The notes below the pieces were generated by a model. The model saw nothing but the letters and a program-made list of their open reading frames with translations. It made no database searches and was not told where the DNA came from. Positions 46,192 to 54,623 of a stretch of DNA of 64,000 nt are shown here, piece after piece. Within the stretch, counting starts at the first letter, position 1; each line of letters starts with the position of its first letter. The DNA lies in NCBI GenBank assembly GCA_030538425.1, contig JAUNTZ010000002.1, positions 62,001 through 126,000 of the forward strand, in the 5' to 3' direction. The position numbers and the translations under genes were made by a program. Origin of the DNA: Paracoccus sp. (in: a-proteobacteria) (lineage in GTDB: Bacteria; Pseudomonadota; Alphaproteobacteria; Rhodobacterales; Rhodobacteraceae).

Positions 46192-48420
46192 ATGAGCTCG
46201 CTTCGCACCAAGGGAAAATCAACGATTGTCTGGATTCTGATGGGCCTGCTGCTGCTGGGCCTTGGCGGGTTCGGCGTCACCAATTTCGCGGGGGGTGACA
46301 GCGATATCGGCCGGGCGGGGCAGACCAAGATCTCGGGCAATGATTATGCCCGCACGCTGAGCCGTCAGTTGCAGCAGATGGCGATGCAGACCGGCCAGCG
46401 GATGAGCGTCGAAGAGGCCCGCGCGGCGGGCATCGTTCCGGCCATCCAGTCGCGGCTGGTGACCTCGGCGGTGCTGGAAGAGGATGCGCGGGTGCGCGGC
46501 GTCTCGGTCGGTGATGCGCGCGTCGCGCAGGTCATTGCCGAGATGCCCGGTTTTCAGGGCGCGGGCGGCCAGTTCGACCGCGCGGGCTATGCCGACCTCT
46601 TGCGCCGCGAAGGCTATACGGAGCGCGATTTCGAGCATGATGTGCGGATGGATGAGGCGCGGATGATCCTTCAGGCGGCGGTGGCGGGCGGCGTCATCGC
46701 CCCCGAAGCGCAGGCCGAAACCATGGTCGGCTGGATGCTGGAACAGCGCGATATCTCATGGATGGAACTGACCGCGGCGGAATTGCCGAACCCGGTGGCG
46801 GAGCCCTCGGAAGAGACCTTGCAGGCCTGGCATCAGGCCAATGCCGACCGCTTCACCGCGCCCGAGATCCGCAGGATTTCCTATGTCTGGCTGACCCCTG
46901 AGCTGTTGGCCGAGACCGTGCAGCTGGATGAACAGGCGCTGCGCGATCTCTATGAGGCGGCGGGCGAGCGTTACCGGCTGCCGGAACGCCGCATGGTCTC
47001 ACGCCTGGTGTTCCAAAGTGCCGAAAGCGCCGCCGAGGCGCGCGCGCGGCTCGATGCGGGGCAGGTCACGTTTGAGGAACTGGCCATTGAGCGGGGGCTG
47101 AGCCTTGCCGATACCGATATGGGTGAGGTCACCCGCGCCGAACTGGGCCGCGCCGCCGATCCGGTCTTTGCCGCGACCGATAACGGCATTATCGGCCCGG
47201 TGGAGACCAGTTTCGGGCCGGCGATTTTCTCGCTCAACGCGATTTTCGATCCGGTCGAGATCAGCTTTGAGGATGCGCGCGCCGATCTGCGGGCCGAGGC
47301 TGCGGCGGACCGCGCGCGGCGCCTGATCGGGGATCTGTCGCATGAATATGAGGATCTGCTGGCCGGTGGCGCGACGCTCTCGCAAATCGCCGATGAGACC
47401 CAGATGCAGGCCGGTCAGATCGACTATAGCGCCGACACGCCCGCCGAGCCGGGCCAGATCAGCGGCTATCCCAGCTTCCGCGAGCGCGCCGCGCAGGTGC
47501 AGCAGGGCGATTTCCTGCGCCTTTATGAGCTGGAAGATGGCGGGATCTTTGCGCTGCAACTCGATGAGGTGGTCGCGCCCGCGCTGATCCCCTTTGACGA
47601 GGTGCGCGACGAGGTGGCCGCAGACTGGATCGAATCCGAGACCCGCCGTCAGCTTTTGCAGCTGGCCGAGGAACGCAAGCTGGCCGCGATGGCCGATGAG
47701 CTGAACGGGACCGGGACTGCGGCTGAGGCGGCAGAGGAAACGGCTGTGCCCGAGGCGGCGGAAGCGACGTCGCGCGAGACTGCGCCCGAAGCGACGTCGC
47801 CCGAGACAGCAGAGATCCCCGCGTCGGAGACGGCGGCAGACACAAACGTGACTGCGGCGGAGACGACTTCGCCTGAAACGGCGGAGACGGCCACGACCGA
47901 GACTGCAGATGCGACCGCCACCGAGGCCCCCGCGCCTCAGACGGCCACCGAACAGGCTACGGCTGAAGCCGCCCCCGAAGCCACCACCGCCGAGGCCAGC
48001 TTGCCCGACGCGGGCGCGGCTGAGGCTGAACCGGCGGATAGCGCCGCGGCCGAGCCCGCGCCTCCCGTTCTGCCCGGCAGCACCCCGCCCGCCGCAGGGC
48101 AATGGGCGACCGAAACCGGCATCGGGCGCGGCGATTATATCGAGGCCGCGCCGCAGGCGATGATCTCGGAGGCCTTCGAGCTTGAGCCGGGCCAGGTCGA
48201 TATCGTCGACGCCGAAGGTCGCGTCCTTCTGGTCCGCCTCGATGCCGTCCATCAGGCCCAGCCGGGCGAGGACAATGCGGGCCTGATTGCCTCGACCCGT
48301 GCGCGGCTGACCGAGGCGCTTCAGGGCGATATGTTCGACTATTACGTTCGCGCCCTGCAGCAGAAATACGGAGCCGAGCTGAACCCCTCGGCCATTGCCG
48401 CCATCGAATCGCGGATGTGA
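46192..48420 (+). CDS. PpiD/SurA-type peptidylprolyl isomerase, membrane-anchored
   Basis: Envelope folding factor with one N-terminal helix (STIVWILMGLLLLGLGGFGV) and a large periplasmic part; 742 residues. SurA_N-like region (ISGNDYARTLSRQLQQM ... YTERDFEHDVRMDEAR) is followed by a parvulin-like domain (about 265-365, MVSRLVFQSAESAAEARARL). A low-complexity Glu/Thr/Ala insertion built of SPETAE/TSRETAPEA-like repeats fills about residues 505-625, before a final ~95-residue domain. Such an insertion is not standard for PpiD. One base separates its stop from the trpE start. Confidence 0.9.
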   Translation: MSSLRTKGKSTIVWILMGLLLLGLGGFGVTNFAGGDSDIGRAGQTKISGNDYARTLSRQLQQMAMQTGQRMSVEEARAAGIVPAIQSRLVTSAVLEEDARVRGVSVGDARVAQVIAEMPGFQGAGGQFDRAGYADLLRREGYTERDFEHDVRMDEARMILQAAVAGGVIAPEAQAETMVGWMLEQRDISWMELTAAELPNPVAEPSEETLQAWHQANADRFTAPEIRRISYVWLTPELLAETVQLDEQALRDLYEAAGERYRLPERRMVSRLVFQSAESAAEARARLDAGQVTFEELAIERGLSLADTDMGEVTRAELGRAADPVFAATDNGIIGPVETSFGPAIFSLNAIFDPVEISFEDARADLRAEAAADRARRLIGDLSHEYEDLLAGGATLSQIADETQMQAGQIDYSADTPAEPGQISGYPSFRERAAQVQQGDFLRLYELEDGGIFALQLDEVVAPALIPFDEVRDEVAADWIESETRRQLLQLAEERKLAAMADELNGTGTAAEAAEETAVPEAAEATSRETAPEATSPETAEIPASETAADTNVTAAETTSPETAETATTETADATATEAPAPQTATEQATAEAAPEATTAEASLPDAGAAEAEPADSAAAEPAPPVLPGSTPPAAGQWATETGIGRGDYIEAAPQAMISEAFELEPGQVDIVDAEGRVLLVRLDAVHQAQPGEDNAGLIASTRARLTEALQGDMFDYYVRALQQKYGAELNPSAIAAIESRM

Positions 48421-48421
48421 T

Positions 48422-49936
48422 ATGCAGCTTTCCCCCGATTTTGACGTTTTCGCAAAAGGCTGGGCCGAGGGGCGCAACCAGCTTGTCACCGCGCGGCTGG
48501 CCGCCGATCTGGACACGCCGGTCAGCCTGATGCTGAAACTGGCCGAGGCCGCGCCCAACAGTTTCGTGCTGGAAAGCGTGACCGGGGGTGAGCTGCGCGG
48601 GCGCTATTCCATCATCGGCATGAAGCCGGACCTGATCTGGGAATGTCGCGGCAATGCAGCGCGGATCAACCGGCAGGCGCGGTTCTCGGACGCTTTTGAG
48701 CCCGACGCGCGGCCCGCGCTTGACAGCCTGCGCGCGCTGATCGCGGAAAGCCGCATCGACATGCCCGCCGATGTGCCGCCCGCCGCTGCCGGTCTGTTCG
48801 GCTATCTGGGCTATGACATGATCCGTCTGGTGGAACATCTGCCCGATGTGAACCCCGACCCGATCGGCGTGCCGGATGCGATGCTGATGCGCCCCTCGGT
48901 CGTGGCGGTTCTGGACGGGGTCAAGGGTGAGGTCACGCTTTGCGCGCCCGCTTGGCATGACGATGGGACCACCGCGCGCGCCGCCTATGCGCAGGCCGCC
49001 GAGCGGGTGACGGACGCGCTGCGCGCGCTTGACCGCGCGCCACATGAGCCGCGCGAGATGGGCCGCGAGGCCCATGTGGGTGAGCCTCGGTCCAACTTTA
49101 CCCATGAGGGCTATCTGGCCGCTGTCGAACGCGCCAAGGATTACATCCGCGCGGGCGATATCTTCCAGGTCGTGCCCGCGCAGCGTTGGGTGATGGATTT
49201 CCCGCTGCCGCCCTTTTCGCTTTACCGCAGCCTGCGGCGCACGAACCCGTCGCCCTTCATGTTCTTTCTCAACATGGCCCCCGAAGAGGGCGGCTTCCAG
49301 ATCGTCGGCGCAAGCCCCGAGATCCTTGTGCGCCTGCGCGGCGGCGAGGTCACGATCCGCCCCATCGCGGGCACCCGCCCGCGCGGCGCGGATGAGGCCG
49401 AGGACCGCGCGCTAGAGGCCGATCTGCTGGCCGATCAGAAGGAGTTGGCCGAGCATCTGATGCTGCTTGACCTTGGCCGCAACGATGTGGGCCGGGTCGC
49501 CAAGATCGGCACCGTCCGCCCGACCGAGCAATTCATCATCGAGCGTTACAGCCACGTCATGCATATCGTCTCAAACGTGGTCGGTGAGCTGCGTGAGGGT
49601 GAGGACGCGCTGTCGGCACTGCTGGCGGGGCTGCCTGCGGGGACGGTCTCGGGTGCGCCCAAGGTCCGCGCGATGGAGATCATCGACGAGTTGGAGCCCG
49701 AAAAGCGCGGCATCTATGGCGGCGCGGTCGGCTATTTCGCCGCCAATGGTGAGATGGACATGTGCATCGCGCTGCGCACCGGCGTGATCAAGGACGGCCA
49801 GCTTTATGTGCAGGCGGGCGGCGGCGTGGTCTATGACAGCGACCCCGAGGCCGAGTTTCAGGAAACCGTCAACAAATCCAAAGCCTTGCAGCGCGCGGCA
49901 GAGGGTGCGGCGCGCTTCGTGCGGGGCAACGGGTAA
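48422..49936 (+). CDS. trpE: Anthranilate synthase component I
   Basis: Makes anthranilate from chorismate using ammonia from TrpG. 504 residues with the Trp-feedback motif region LLESVTGG (here FVLESVTGGELRGRYS), IFQVVPAQRW, RTNPSPFMFFLN, PIAGTRPRG, ELAEHLMLLDLGRNDVGRV, and PAGTVSGAPKVRAMEII. The ATG is one base behind the ppiD stop, so translation is coupled to a folding factor and not to the other trp genes. No leader peptide attenuator is visible. Confidence 0.97.
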   Translation: MQLSPDFDVFAKGWAEGRNQLVTARLAADLDTPVSLMLKLAEAAPNSFVLESVTGGELRGRYSIIGMKPDLIWECRGNAARINRQARFSDAFEPDARPALDSLRALIAESRIDMPADVPPAAAGLFGYLGYDMIRLVEHLPDVNPDPIGVPDAMLMRPSVVAVLDGVKGEVTLCAPAWHDDGTTARAAYAQAAERVTDALRALDRAPHEPREMGREAHVGEPRSNFTHEGYLAAVERAKDYIRAGDIFQVVPAQRWVMDFPLPPFSLYRSLRRTNPSPFMFFLNMAPEEGGFQIVGASPEILVRLRGGEVTIRPIAGTRPRGADEAEDRALEADLLADQKELAEHLMLLDLGRNDVGRVAKIGTVRPTEQFIIERYSHVMHIVSNVVGELREGEDALSALLAGLPAGTVSGAPKVRAMEIIDELEPEKRGIYGGAVGYFAANGEMDMCIALRTGVIKDGQLYVQAGGGVVYDSDPEAEFQETVNKSKALQRAAEGAARFVRGNG

Positions 49937-49938
49937 GA

Positions 49939-49957
49939 AGGGGCCTCGCCGGCCCCT
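49939..49957 (+). terminator. Terminator hairpin after trpE
   Basis: AGGGGCC (49939-49945) pairs with GGCCCCT (49951-49957) around TCGCC, starting three bases after the trpE stop; followed by CTTGG with no long T-run. Confidence 0.6.
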
Positions 49958-49982
49958 CTTGGCCTGACGGCCAATTCACCCC

Positions 49983-50033
49983 GCGGATATTTGGGGACAA
50001 AAGACGGCCGGCTTCTTCTGTGTGCAAATACTC
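49983..50033. repeat. Inverted pair of the dispersed motif
   Basis: GCGGATATTTGGGGACAAAA plus GAC on plus (49983-50005) faces CTTCTTCTGTGTGCAAATAC plus TC (50012-50033), the minus-strand form. They lie back to back between trpE and the convergent phnA gene, one copy per gene 3' end. Confidence 0.7.
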
Positions 50034-50061
50034 ACGGCGGGGGCTCTCCACCTGCGCGGGG

Positions 50062-50577
50062 TTAGCGTTTCTTGACGAACTCGGTCAGGATGACGATGCG
50101 CTGTCCCTCGACGCGGCCTTCGATATGGGCGGGGTTGTCGGCCACCAGAGAGATGCCGCGCACCGCCGTGCCGCGTTTGGCGGTGAAACCCGCGCCCTTG
50201 ACCGGCAGATCCTTGATCAGAACCACCGTGTCGCCCTGCGCCAACAGGGCGCCGTTGCTGTCGCGATGTTCGACCGTTGCGGGGGCGGCTTGCAGGAGCG
50301 CGGTGGCGGCCTCCGACAGCATCATCGCCTCACGAGTGTCCGCCGCCCATGGCTCGGCCAGAGCATCGAGCTTGACGGCCACCGCCGCCTGAACCTCGGG
50401 CGTCTCGGACCATGCCGCGCCTTCGAGGCAACGCCAATGCGGGTCGCTGTCGTCAACATCGCGGCAGGTGGCACAAAGCAGAAGCTCGACCCCCGGCGGC
50501 ATGGTGGCGGGGGCAAGGACATCGGGGTTTGCGCAGAACTCACATACGCCACCGGCGCGGGTCATCAGATCGGTCAT
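50062..50577 (-). CDS. PhnA/YjdM-family zinc-ribbon protein
   Basis: 171 residues. N-terminal zinc-binding pair CEFCANPDVLAP and LLCATCRDVDDSD, then a helical part, and the C-terminal PhnA domain with SNGALLAQGDTVVLIKDLPVKGAGFTAKRGT. Despite the name, the family is not shown to hydrolyse phosphonoacetate; its role is unclear. GGAAACCACC precedes the ATG at 50577 (the longer frame to 50628 is not needed). Confidence 0.88.
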   Translation of the reverse strand: MTDLMTRAGGVCEFCANPDVLAPATMPPGVELLLCATCRDVDDSDPHWRCLEGAAWSETPEVQAAVAVKLDALAEPWAADTREAMMLSEAATALLQAAPATVEHRDSNGALLAQGDTVVLIKDLPVKGAGFTAKRGTAVRGISLVADNPAHIEGRVEGQRIVILTEFVKKR

Positions 50578-50638
50578 GGTGGTTTCCTTTTTGCGGTGGG
50601 CGTTTCGGGCGTCCTTACCTGCCCGCACTTATTACGGC

Positions 50639-51016
50639 CTAGCAACACAGTCCATTTTCGGTATAGCTTTGCAAGTTAGATACAAAAATCGCCTTTCCGG
50701 AAATCGCGTATTTATAACGCCCCATTTGAAAAACAATGTGAGTTGATTTTATAAACTGATCGTCCAGATTCAAATGGGTCTCGCCCAACGAAGAAACCTC
50801 CATCGAATAGTCGGGCACATCTAACAAAATATACAGACTATTTCTTGATTTGGGTCGAAAGTTCGGCGGGATGTTCTCTTTCTCGAAGCCCATCCTCACT
50901 TCAATAATTGCGGTATCACCATACAGCTTCACGCTTCGAACAGCTATATGTCCCGATATTTCTGCGCCCAAAACCTGCTTCAATCTGGCTCTCAACCCAT
51001 CATGCTCAATCAACAT
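50639..51016 (-). CDS. AT-rich hypothetical protein, probably horizontally acquired
   Basis: 125 residues starting MLIEHDGLRARLKQVLGAEISG, no similarity recognised; mixed alpha/beta look with DVPDYSMEVSSLGETH and a C-terminal double Cys. AAAGAGGTTGAA before the ATG is a decent SD. The bases stand out: positions 50641-50760 contain 43 G/C of 120 (36%), against well over 60% in neighbouring genes. It is read in the same direction as a broken gene behind gpt, suggesting it came in with the event that broke it. Confidence 0.6.
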   Translation of the reverse strand: MLIEHDGLRARLKQVLGAEISGHIAVRSVKLYGDTAIIEVRMGFEKENIPPNFRPKSRNSLYILLDVPDYSMEVSSLGETHLNLDDQFIKSTHIVFQMGRYKYAISGKAIFVSNLQSYTENGLCC

Positions 51017-51228
51017 TTCAACCTCTTTATGGAAAAACGGAATCGGCAGAGGCGCCCGGCATGAGACATGGCGTCGCATTTTCCCTGCACCGTCAGCGAC
51101 AGCGCGGCTTCGTGCAGCCTGCGCCCAAACGGCAATGCCAGCGTCAGCCCCGCAACCGTCTCGGCCCCGGCAAATGCCGCCTTGGCCGCCAGAGTGCCTT
51201 CAAAGACGCGATGGAGAAACCGGCTCAA
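51010..51228 (-). pseudogene. Truncated DUF2127-like membrane protein remnant
   Basis: A TTG start overlaps the gpt stop (TTGA). The first ~33 residues, [20 protein letters not shown] then ETVAGLTLALP, resemble the beginning of DUF2127 membrane proteins. After that the frame drifts (GKCDAMSHAGRLCRFRFSIK) and stops after 72 residues, where the AT-rich gene begins. The rest of the family's ~150 residues is absent from the window. Family resemblance is from memory and moderate. Confidence 0.4.
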
Positions 51229-51737
51229 TCTTCGCCGCGATAGGGGCGGACATATTGCAGGGCCATGTCCCAGGGGAAGAAGATCCAGGTGTCCTGCGAC
51301 ACTTCGGTCACATAGGTCTGGACCATCGGGCGGCCCTTGGGCTTGGCGTAGACGGTGGCGAAATGCGCCTTGGGATACATCTCGCGGATCAGCTCCAAGG
51401 TGCGGCCCGAATCGACCAGATCATCGACGACCAGAATCCCTTCACCATCGCCCATCAGCGAATCGTCGGGGCGCTTGAGAACCTGCAACTCACCCTGCTG
51501 GCCCTTGTCGCCATCGCCCTTGTAGGATTTGATCGAGATCGTGTCGATGGTGCGCAGATCCAGCTCACGCGCGACGATCATCGCGGGCACCATGCCGCCG
51601 CGCGTCACGGCGACCACGGCGCGCCAGTCAGTGCCGTCAAGCCGCCATGCAAGCGCGCGGGCGTCGCGGTGAAGCTGGTCCCAGCTGACATGAAAACCCT
51701 TTTCATGGGGCAGGCGGGTGTCGTTACGGTCGGTCAT
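51225..51737 (-). CDS. gpt: Xanthine/guanine phosphoribosyltransferase
   Basis: Purine salvage enzyme making XMP/GMP from the bases and PRPP. 170 residues. The PRPP-binding motif is [34 protein letters not shown] and [13 protein letters not shown] near the C-terminus are typical of the Gpt type. Downstream it overlaps the broken DUF2127-like frame, which was probably its operon partner. Confidence 0.95.
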   Translation of the reverse strand: MTDRNDTRLPHEKGFHVSWDQLHRDARALAWRLDGTDWRAVVAVTRGGMVPAMIVARELDLRTIDTISIKSYKGDGDKGQQGELQVLKRPDDSLMGDGEGILVVDDLVDSGRTLELIREMYPKAHFATVYAKPKGRPMVQTYVTEVSQDTWIFFPWDMALQYVRPYRGED

Positions 51738-51757
51738 GGCGGGCCTTTAGCTCTGAT

Positions 51758-52363
51758 TCAGCGGTCTAGGATCAACAACACGCCCAGAAGGATAATGGCA
51801 AGACCGGCGGCGCGGTCGATCCAGATTTTCGCGCGACGGTAGCGGGCGCGCATCGCATTGGTGGACATGGCGAGGGCCACGACCGCATACCAGAACAGTT
51901 CCGTCGAAAGCGCGGTCGCATAGATCCCCGCCTGCCGCAGCCATGTCAGATCGCCGGGAAACAGCGACAGGATAAGTGCTGCATAAAACAGCGCGGGCTT
52001 GGGATTGGCGAGGTTCAGCGCAACGCCCCCCGCAAAGGTCTTGCGCGCGCCGGTGGCGGCATCGGGCAGGGGTTCGGTGGCGGCACGGAATATCTGCCAG
52101 CCGACCCAGATCAGATAAGCGCCGCCGATCAGCGTCAGCCCCGCATAAAGCGCAGGATAAATGCGCAACAGCGCGGCCAGCCCCAACAGCGCACAAAGAC
52201 ACCAAAGCGACGCCCCAAAGGCCAGCCCCAAAGCATAGGGAAGCGCCTGATCGCGGCCCCGCGACATGGCGGTCTGGATGGCCGAGACAATGGCCGGCCC
52301 CGGCGACAGGATCGCGAGGGTCAGGGTTGCAATCAGCGTCAGATAGGGGGCCGCGCCTGTCAG
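51758..52363 (-). CDS. LysE-family amino acid exporter with probable CTG start
   Basis: Membrane exporter of the LysE/RhtB type. The first ATG (52267) would cut off the conserved beginning. The frame continues upstream as AAPYLTLIATLTLAILSPGP then AIVSAIQTAM, which is the family's N-terminus, up to the fabI stop. No ATG, GTG or TTG exists there; a CTG at 52363 stands seven bases after a perfect AAGGAGG inside fabI. Starting there gives 201 residues, normal for the family, with six membrane segments (LNLANPKPALFYAALI is typical). Substrate unknown. Confidence 0.8.
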   Translation of the reverse strand: MTGAAPYLTLIATLTLAILSPGPAIVSAIQTAMSRGRDQALPYALGLAFGASLWCLCALLGLAALLRIYPALYAGLTLIGGAYLIWVGWQIFRAATEPLPDAATGARKTFAGGVALNLANPKPALFYAALILSLFPGDLTWLRQAGIYATALSTELFWYAVVALAMSTNAMRARYRRAKIWIDRAAGLAIILLGVLLILDR

Positions 52364-52365
52364 GC

Positions 52366-53202
52366 TCAGCCCTCCTTGCGGCCAGTCACGGCGTCGATAT
52401 CGGGCGCATCCACCGCCTTCATGCCGACGACGTGATAGCCCGCATCGACGTGATGCGTCTCACCCGTCACGCCGCTGCCCAGATCGGACAGCAGGTAGAG
52501 CGCGGATTTGCCGACCTCATCCTGCGTGACGTTGCGGCGCAGGGGCGAGTTCAGCTCATTCCACTTCATGATATAGCGGAAATCGCCGATCCCCGAGGCG
52601 GCAAGTGTCTTGATCGGGCCTGCGGAAATGGCGTTCACGCGGATGCCGTCCTTGCCCAGATCCTCGGCCAGATAGCGCACCGAAGCCTCAAGCCCCGCCT
52701 TGGCCACGCCCATCACGTTATAATGCGGCATGACCCGTTCCGCGCCGTAATAGGTCAGGGTCAGCAGGCTGCCGCCGTCGTTCATCATCGCGCTTGCGTG
52801 GCGGCTGACCATGGTGAAGGAATAGACCGAAATATCCATGGTCATCAGGAAGTTATCGCGGGTCGTATCGACATAGCGTCCGCGAAGCTGTTCCTTGTCG
52901 GAATAGCCGATCGCATGGACCAGAAAATCCATCTTGCCCCAAGCATCGCGCAGCCCCTCGAACATCGCCACGACCGAGGCCTCGTCGCCCACATCGCAGT
53001 CGAACAGCAGCTCTGAGCCGACCTGTTCGGCCAAGGGTGCTGCGCGCTTCTTCATCGTCTCGCCCTGATAGGAAAAGGCCAGCTCGGCGCCCTGATCGGC
53101 CAGAGCCTTGGCGATGCCCCAGGCGATGGACTTGTCATTGGCCAGACCCATGATGAGGCCCCGCTTGCCCGCCATCAGGCCGGTTTTCTCATTGCTTGAC
53201 AT
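52366..53202 (-). CDS. fabI: Enoyl-[acyl-carrier-protein] reductase (NADH)
   Basis: Last reductive step in each cycle of fatty acid elongation. 278 residues, short-chain dehydrogenase fold with GLANDKSIAWGIAKAL (cofactor), FLVHAIGYSDKEQL, and the active site Tyr151/Tyr161/Lys168 in YYGAERVMPHYNVMGVAKAG. The Y-X6-K spacing between the second Tyr and Lys is the FabI hallmark. LysE gene follows with its SD inside the fabI end. Confidence 0.97.
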   Translation of the reverse strand: MSSNEKTGLMAGKRGLIMGLANDKSIAWGIAKALADQGAELAFSYQGETMKKRAAPLAEQVGSELLFDCDVGDEASVVAMFEGLRDAWGKMDFLVHAIGYSDKEQLRGRYVDTTRDNFLMTMDISVYSFTMVSRHASAMMNDGGSLLTLTYYGAERVMPHYNVMGVAKAGLEASVRYLAEDLGKDGIRVNAISAGPIKTLAASGIGDFRYIMKWNELNSPLRRNVTQDEVGKSALYLLSDLGSGVTGETHHVDAGYHVVGMKAVDAPDIDAVTGRKEG

Positions 53203-53271
53203 CGTTGCCCCTCGCAGCTTTCGATCTTTTGTTGCACAAAGGATTAGGCGAAACCCCCCGGAGCATCAAGC

Positions 53272-53919
53272 ATGAGCGACCGCAGCGGAATTTTTGCAGG
53301 AAACGACCCGTTCACCATCGCGAGGAGCTGGCTGGAAGAGGCCGGAACGGTTGAGCCGAACGACCCCAATGCCATCGCCCTTGCCACGGTGGACGCCGAC
53401 GGGATGCCCGATGTGCGCATGGTCCTGCTGAAGGAAATTGAGCCCGACGCCTTCGTTTTCTACACCAATTACGACAGCGCCAAGGGGCAGCAGATCGCCG
53501 CCACCGGCAAGGCAGCCTTCGTGCTGCACTGGAAAACCCTGCGCCGCCAGATCCGCGTGCGCGGCGATGTCATGCGTGAGGACGGCCCGCAAGCCGATGC
53601 CTATTTCGCCTCACGCTCGCTGCAATCGCGGCTGGGCGCATGGGCCTCGGCGCAAAGCCGCCCGCTGGACTCGCGCGCAAGCCTGATGGCTGAGGCGGCC
53701 CGCCAAGGGCTGCGCCACGGGCTGAACCCGGCCCGTCCGCCCTATTGGGGCGGTTTCCGCATCCGCCCGCGCAGCATCGAGTTCTGGGCCGACGGTGCCT
53801 TCCGCCTGCATGACCGCTTTCGCTGGACGCGGCGGGACGTTGCGTCCCCGGAGCCTTTTTCGGATGCAGTTCAGGATGAGTTGGGTCATAATTGGTTCGT
53901 CGAGCGGCTTCATCCTTGA
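53272..53919 (+). CDS. pdxH: Pyridoxamine 5'-phosphate oxidase
   Basis: FMN enzyme oxidising PNP/PMP to pyridoxal 5'-phosphate. 215 residues with [47 protein letters not shown], and the C-terminal [17 protein letters not shown] plus DRFRW. The usual ending (-RLYP) is RLHP here. Divergent from fabI. Confidence 0.96.
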   Translation: MSDRSGIFAGNDPFTIARSWLEEAGTVEPNDPNAIALATVDADGMPDVRMVLLKEIEPDAFVFYTNYDSAKGQQIAATGKAAFVLHWKTLRRQIRVRGDVMREDGPQADAYFASRSLQSRLGAWASAQSRPLDSRASLMAEAARQGLRHGLNPARPPYWGGFRIRPRSIEFWADGAFRLHDRFRWTRRDVASPEPFSDAVQDELGHNWFVERLHP

Positions 53920-53940
53920 AACTGAACAGCCGGTTCAGTT
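53920..53940. repeat. Perfect 8-bp inverted repeat after pdxH
   Basis: AACTGAAC-AGCCG-GTTCAGTT directly behind the pdxH stop and about 100 bases before the cold-shock gene. Could be a terminator (no T-run) or an operator for the gene downstream. It is not a LexA box: the half sites are inverted and closer. Confidence 0.45.
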
Positions 53941-54038
53941 AAACAGGAGAAAGCAGGCTGAAATCCTCGGTTTGCCACGGATTTCCGTAGTTTTTTCACG
54001 AAGGGTTGGGATTCGGTGAGTTTGAATCGGTGCGAGTC

Positions 54039-54623
54039 ATGATGGTCGAGGAACAGCCCGAGCGTTTTCGGGCCGAAGGTTTCGTGAAATGGTTCGACCC
54101 GGGCAAGGGCTTTGGCTTTGTCGTCAATGATGGCGAGGGGCCGGATATCCTGCTTCATGTGAATGTCCTGCGCAATTTCGGTCAAAGCACCATTGCGGAT
54201 CAAAGCTGGGTCTCGGTCGAGGTGCAGCGCACGCCACGCGGCCTTCAGGCCTCCGAAGTGCTTGAGATTCGCCCGCCCGAAACCGGAAGCACCGCGCCGA
54301 TTGCCGATCTGGTCGATACCGATCTTGACGACCTGTCGCGCCTGCCGATGCTGCCCGCGCGGGTCAAATGGTTCGACAAGGCCAAGGGTTTCGGCTTTGC
54401 GAATATCTTTGGCCGCTCGGGCGACGTGTTCTTGCATATCGAGGTGCTGCGCCATTGCGGTTTCGCCGATCTGGTCGTCGGTGAGGCGGTCGCGCTGCAA
54501 GTCGTCGATGGTCGCCGCGGATTGATGGCCGCCCGGATCTATCCCTGGGACCGCGCCACCGCCCCCGATGAGCAGGGCGCCGAGGGCGATGCGATGGCGC
54601 GCCACGTCATGGCCGGGCTGTGA
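54039..54623 (+). CDS. Double cold-shock-domain protein
   Basis: About 194 residues with two nucleic-acid-binding cold-shock domains: the first at ~8-75 with VKWFDPGKGFGFVVND (RNP1) and ILLHVNVLR (RNP2-like), the second at ~105-175 with VKWFDKAKGFGFANIFG and VFLHIEVLR. Likely an RNA chaperone. The two ATGs at 54039 and 54042 are both possible starts. The stop overlaps the start of the DUF192 gene by one base. Confidence 0.9.
   Translation: MMVEEQPERFRAEGFVKWFDPGKGFGFVVNDGEGPDILLHVNVLRNFGQSTIADQSWVSVEVQRTPRGLQASEVLEIRPPETGSTAPIADLVDTDLDDLSRLPMLPARVKWFDKAKGFGFANIFGRSGDVFLHIEVLRHCGFADLVVGEAVALQVVDGRRGLMAARIYPWDRATAPDEQGAEGDAMARHVMAGL

Noticed and set aside
47700-48060. Frameshift or sequencing artefact in the PpiD-like gene
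   Set aside because: The insertion is in frame, keeps the same reading frame into a conserved C-terminal region and is simply low-complexity.
53920-53940. Second LexA operator
   Set aside because: The GAAC/GTTC half sites are inverted and five bases apart, whereas this group uses direct GTTC-N7-GTTC repeats.
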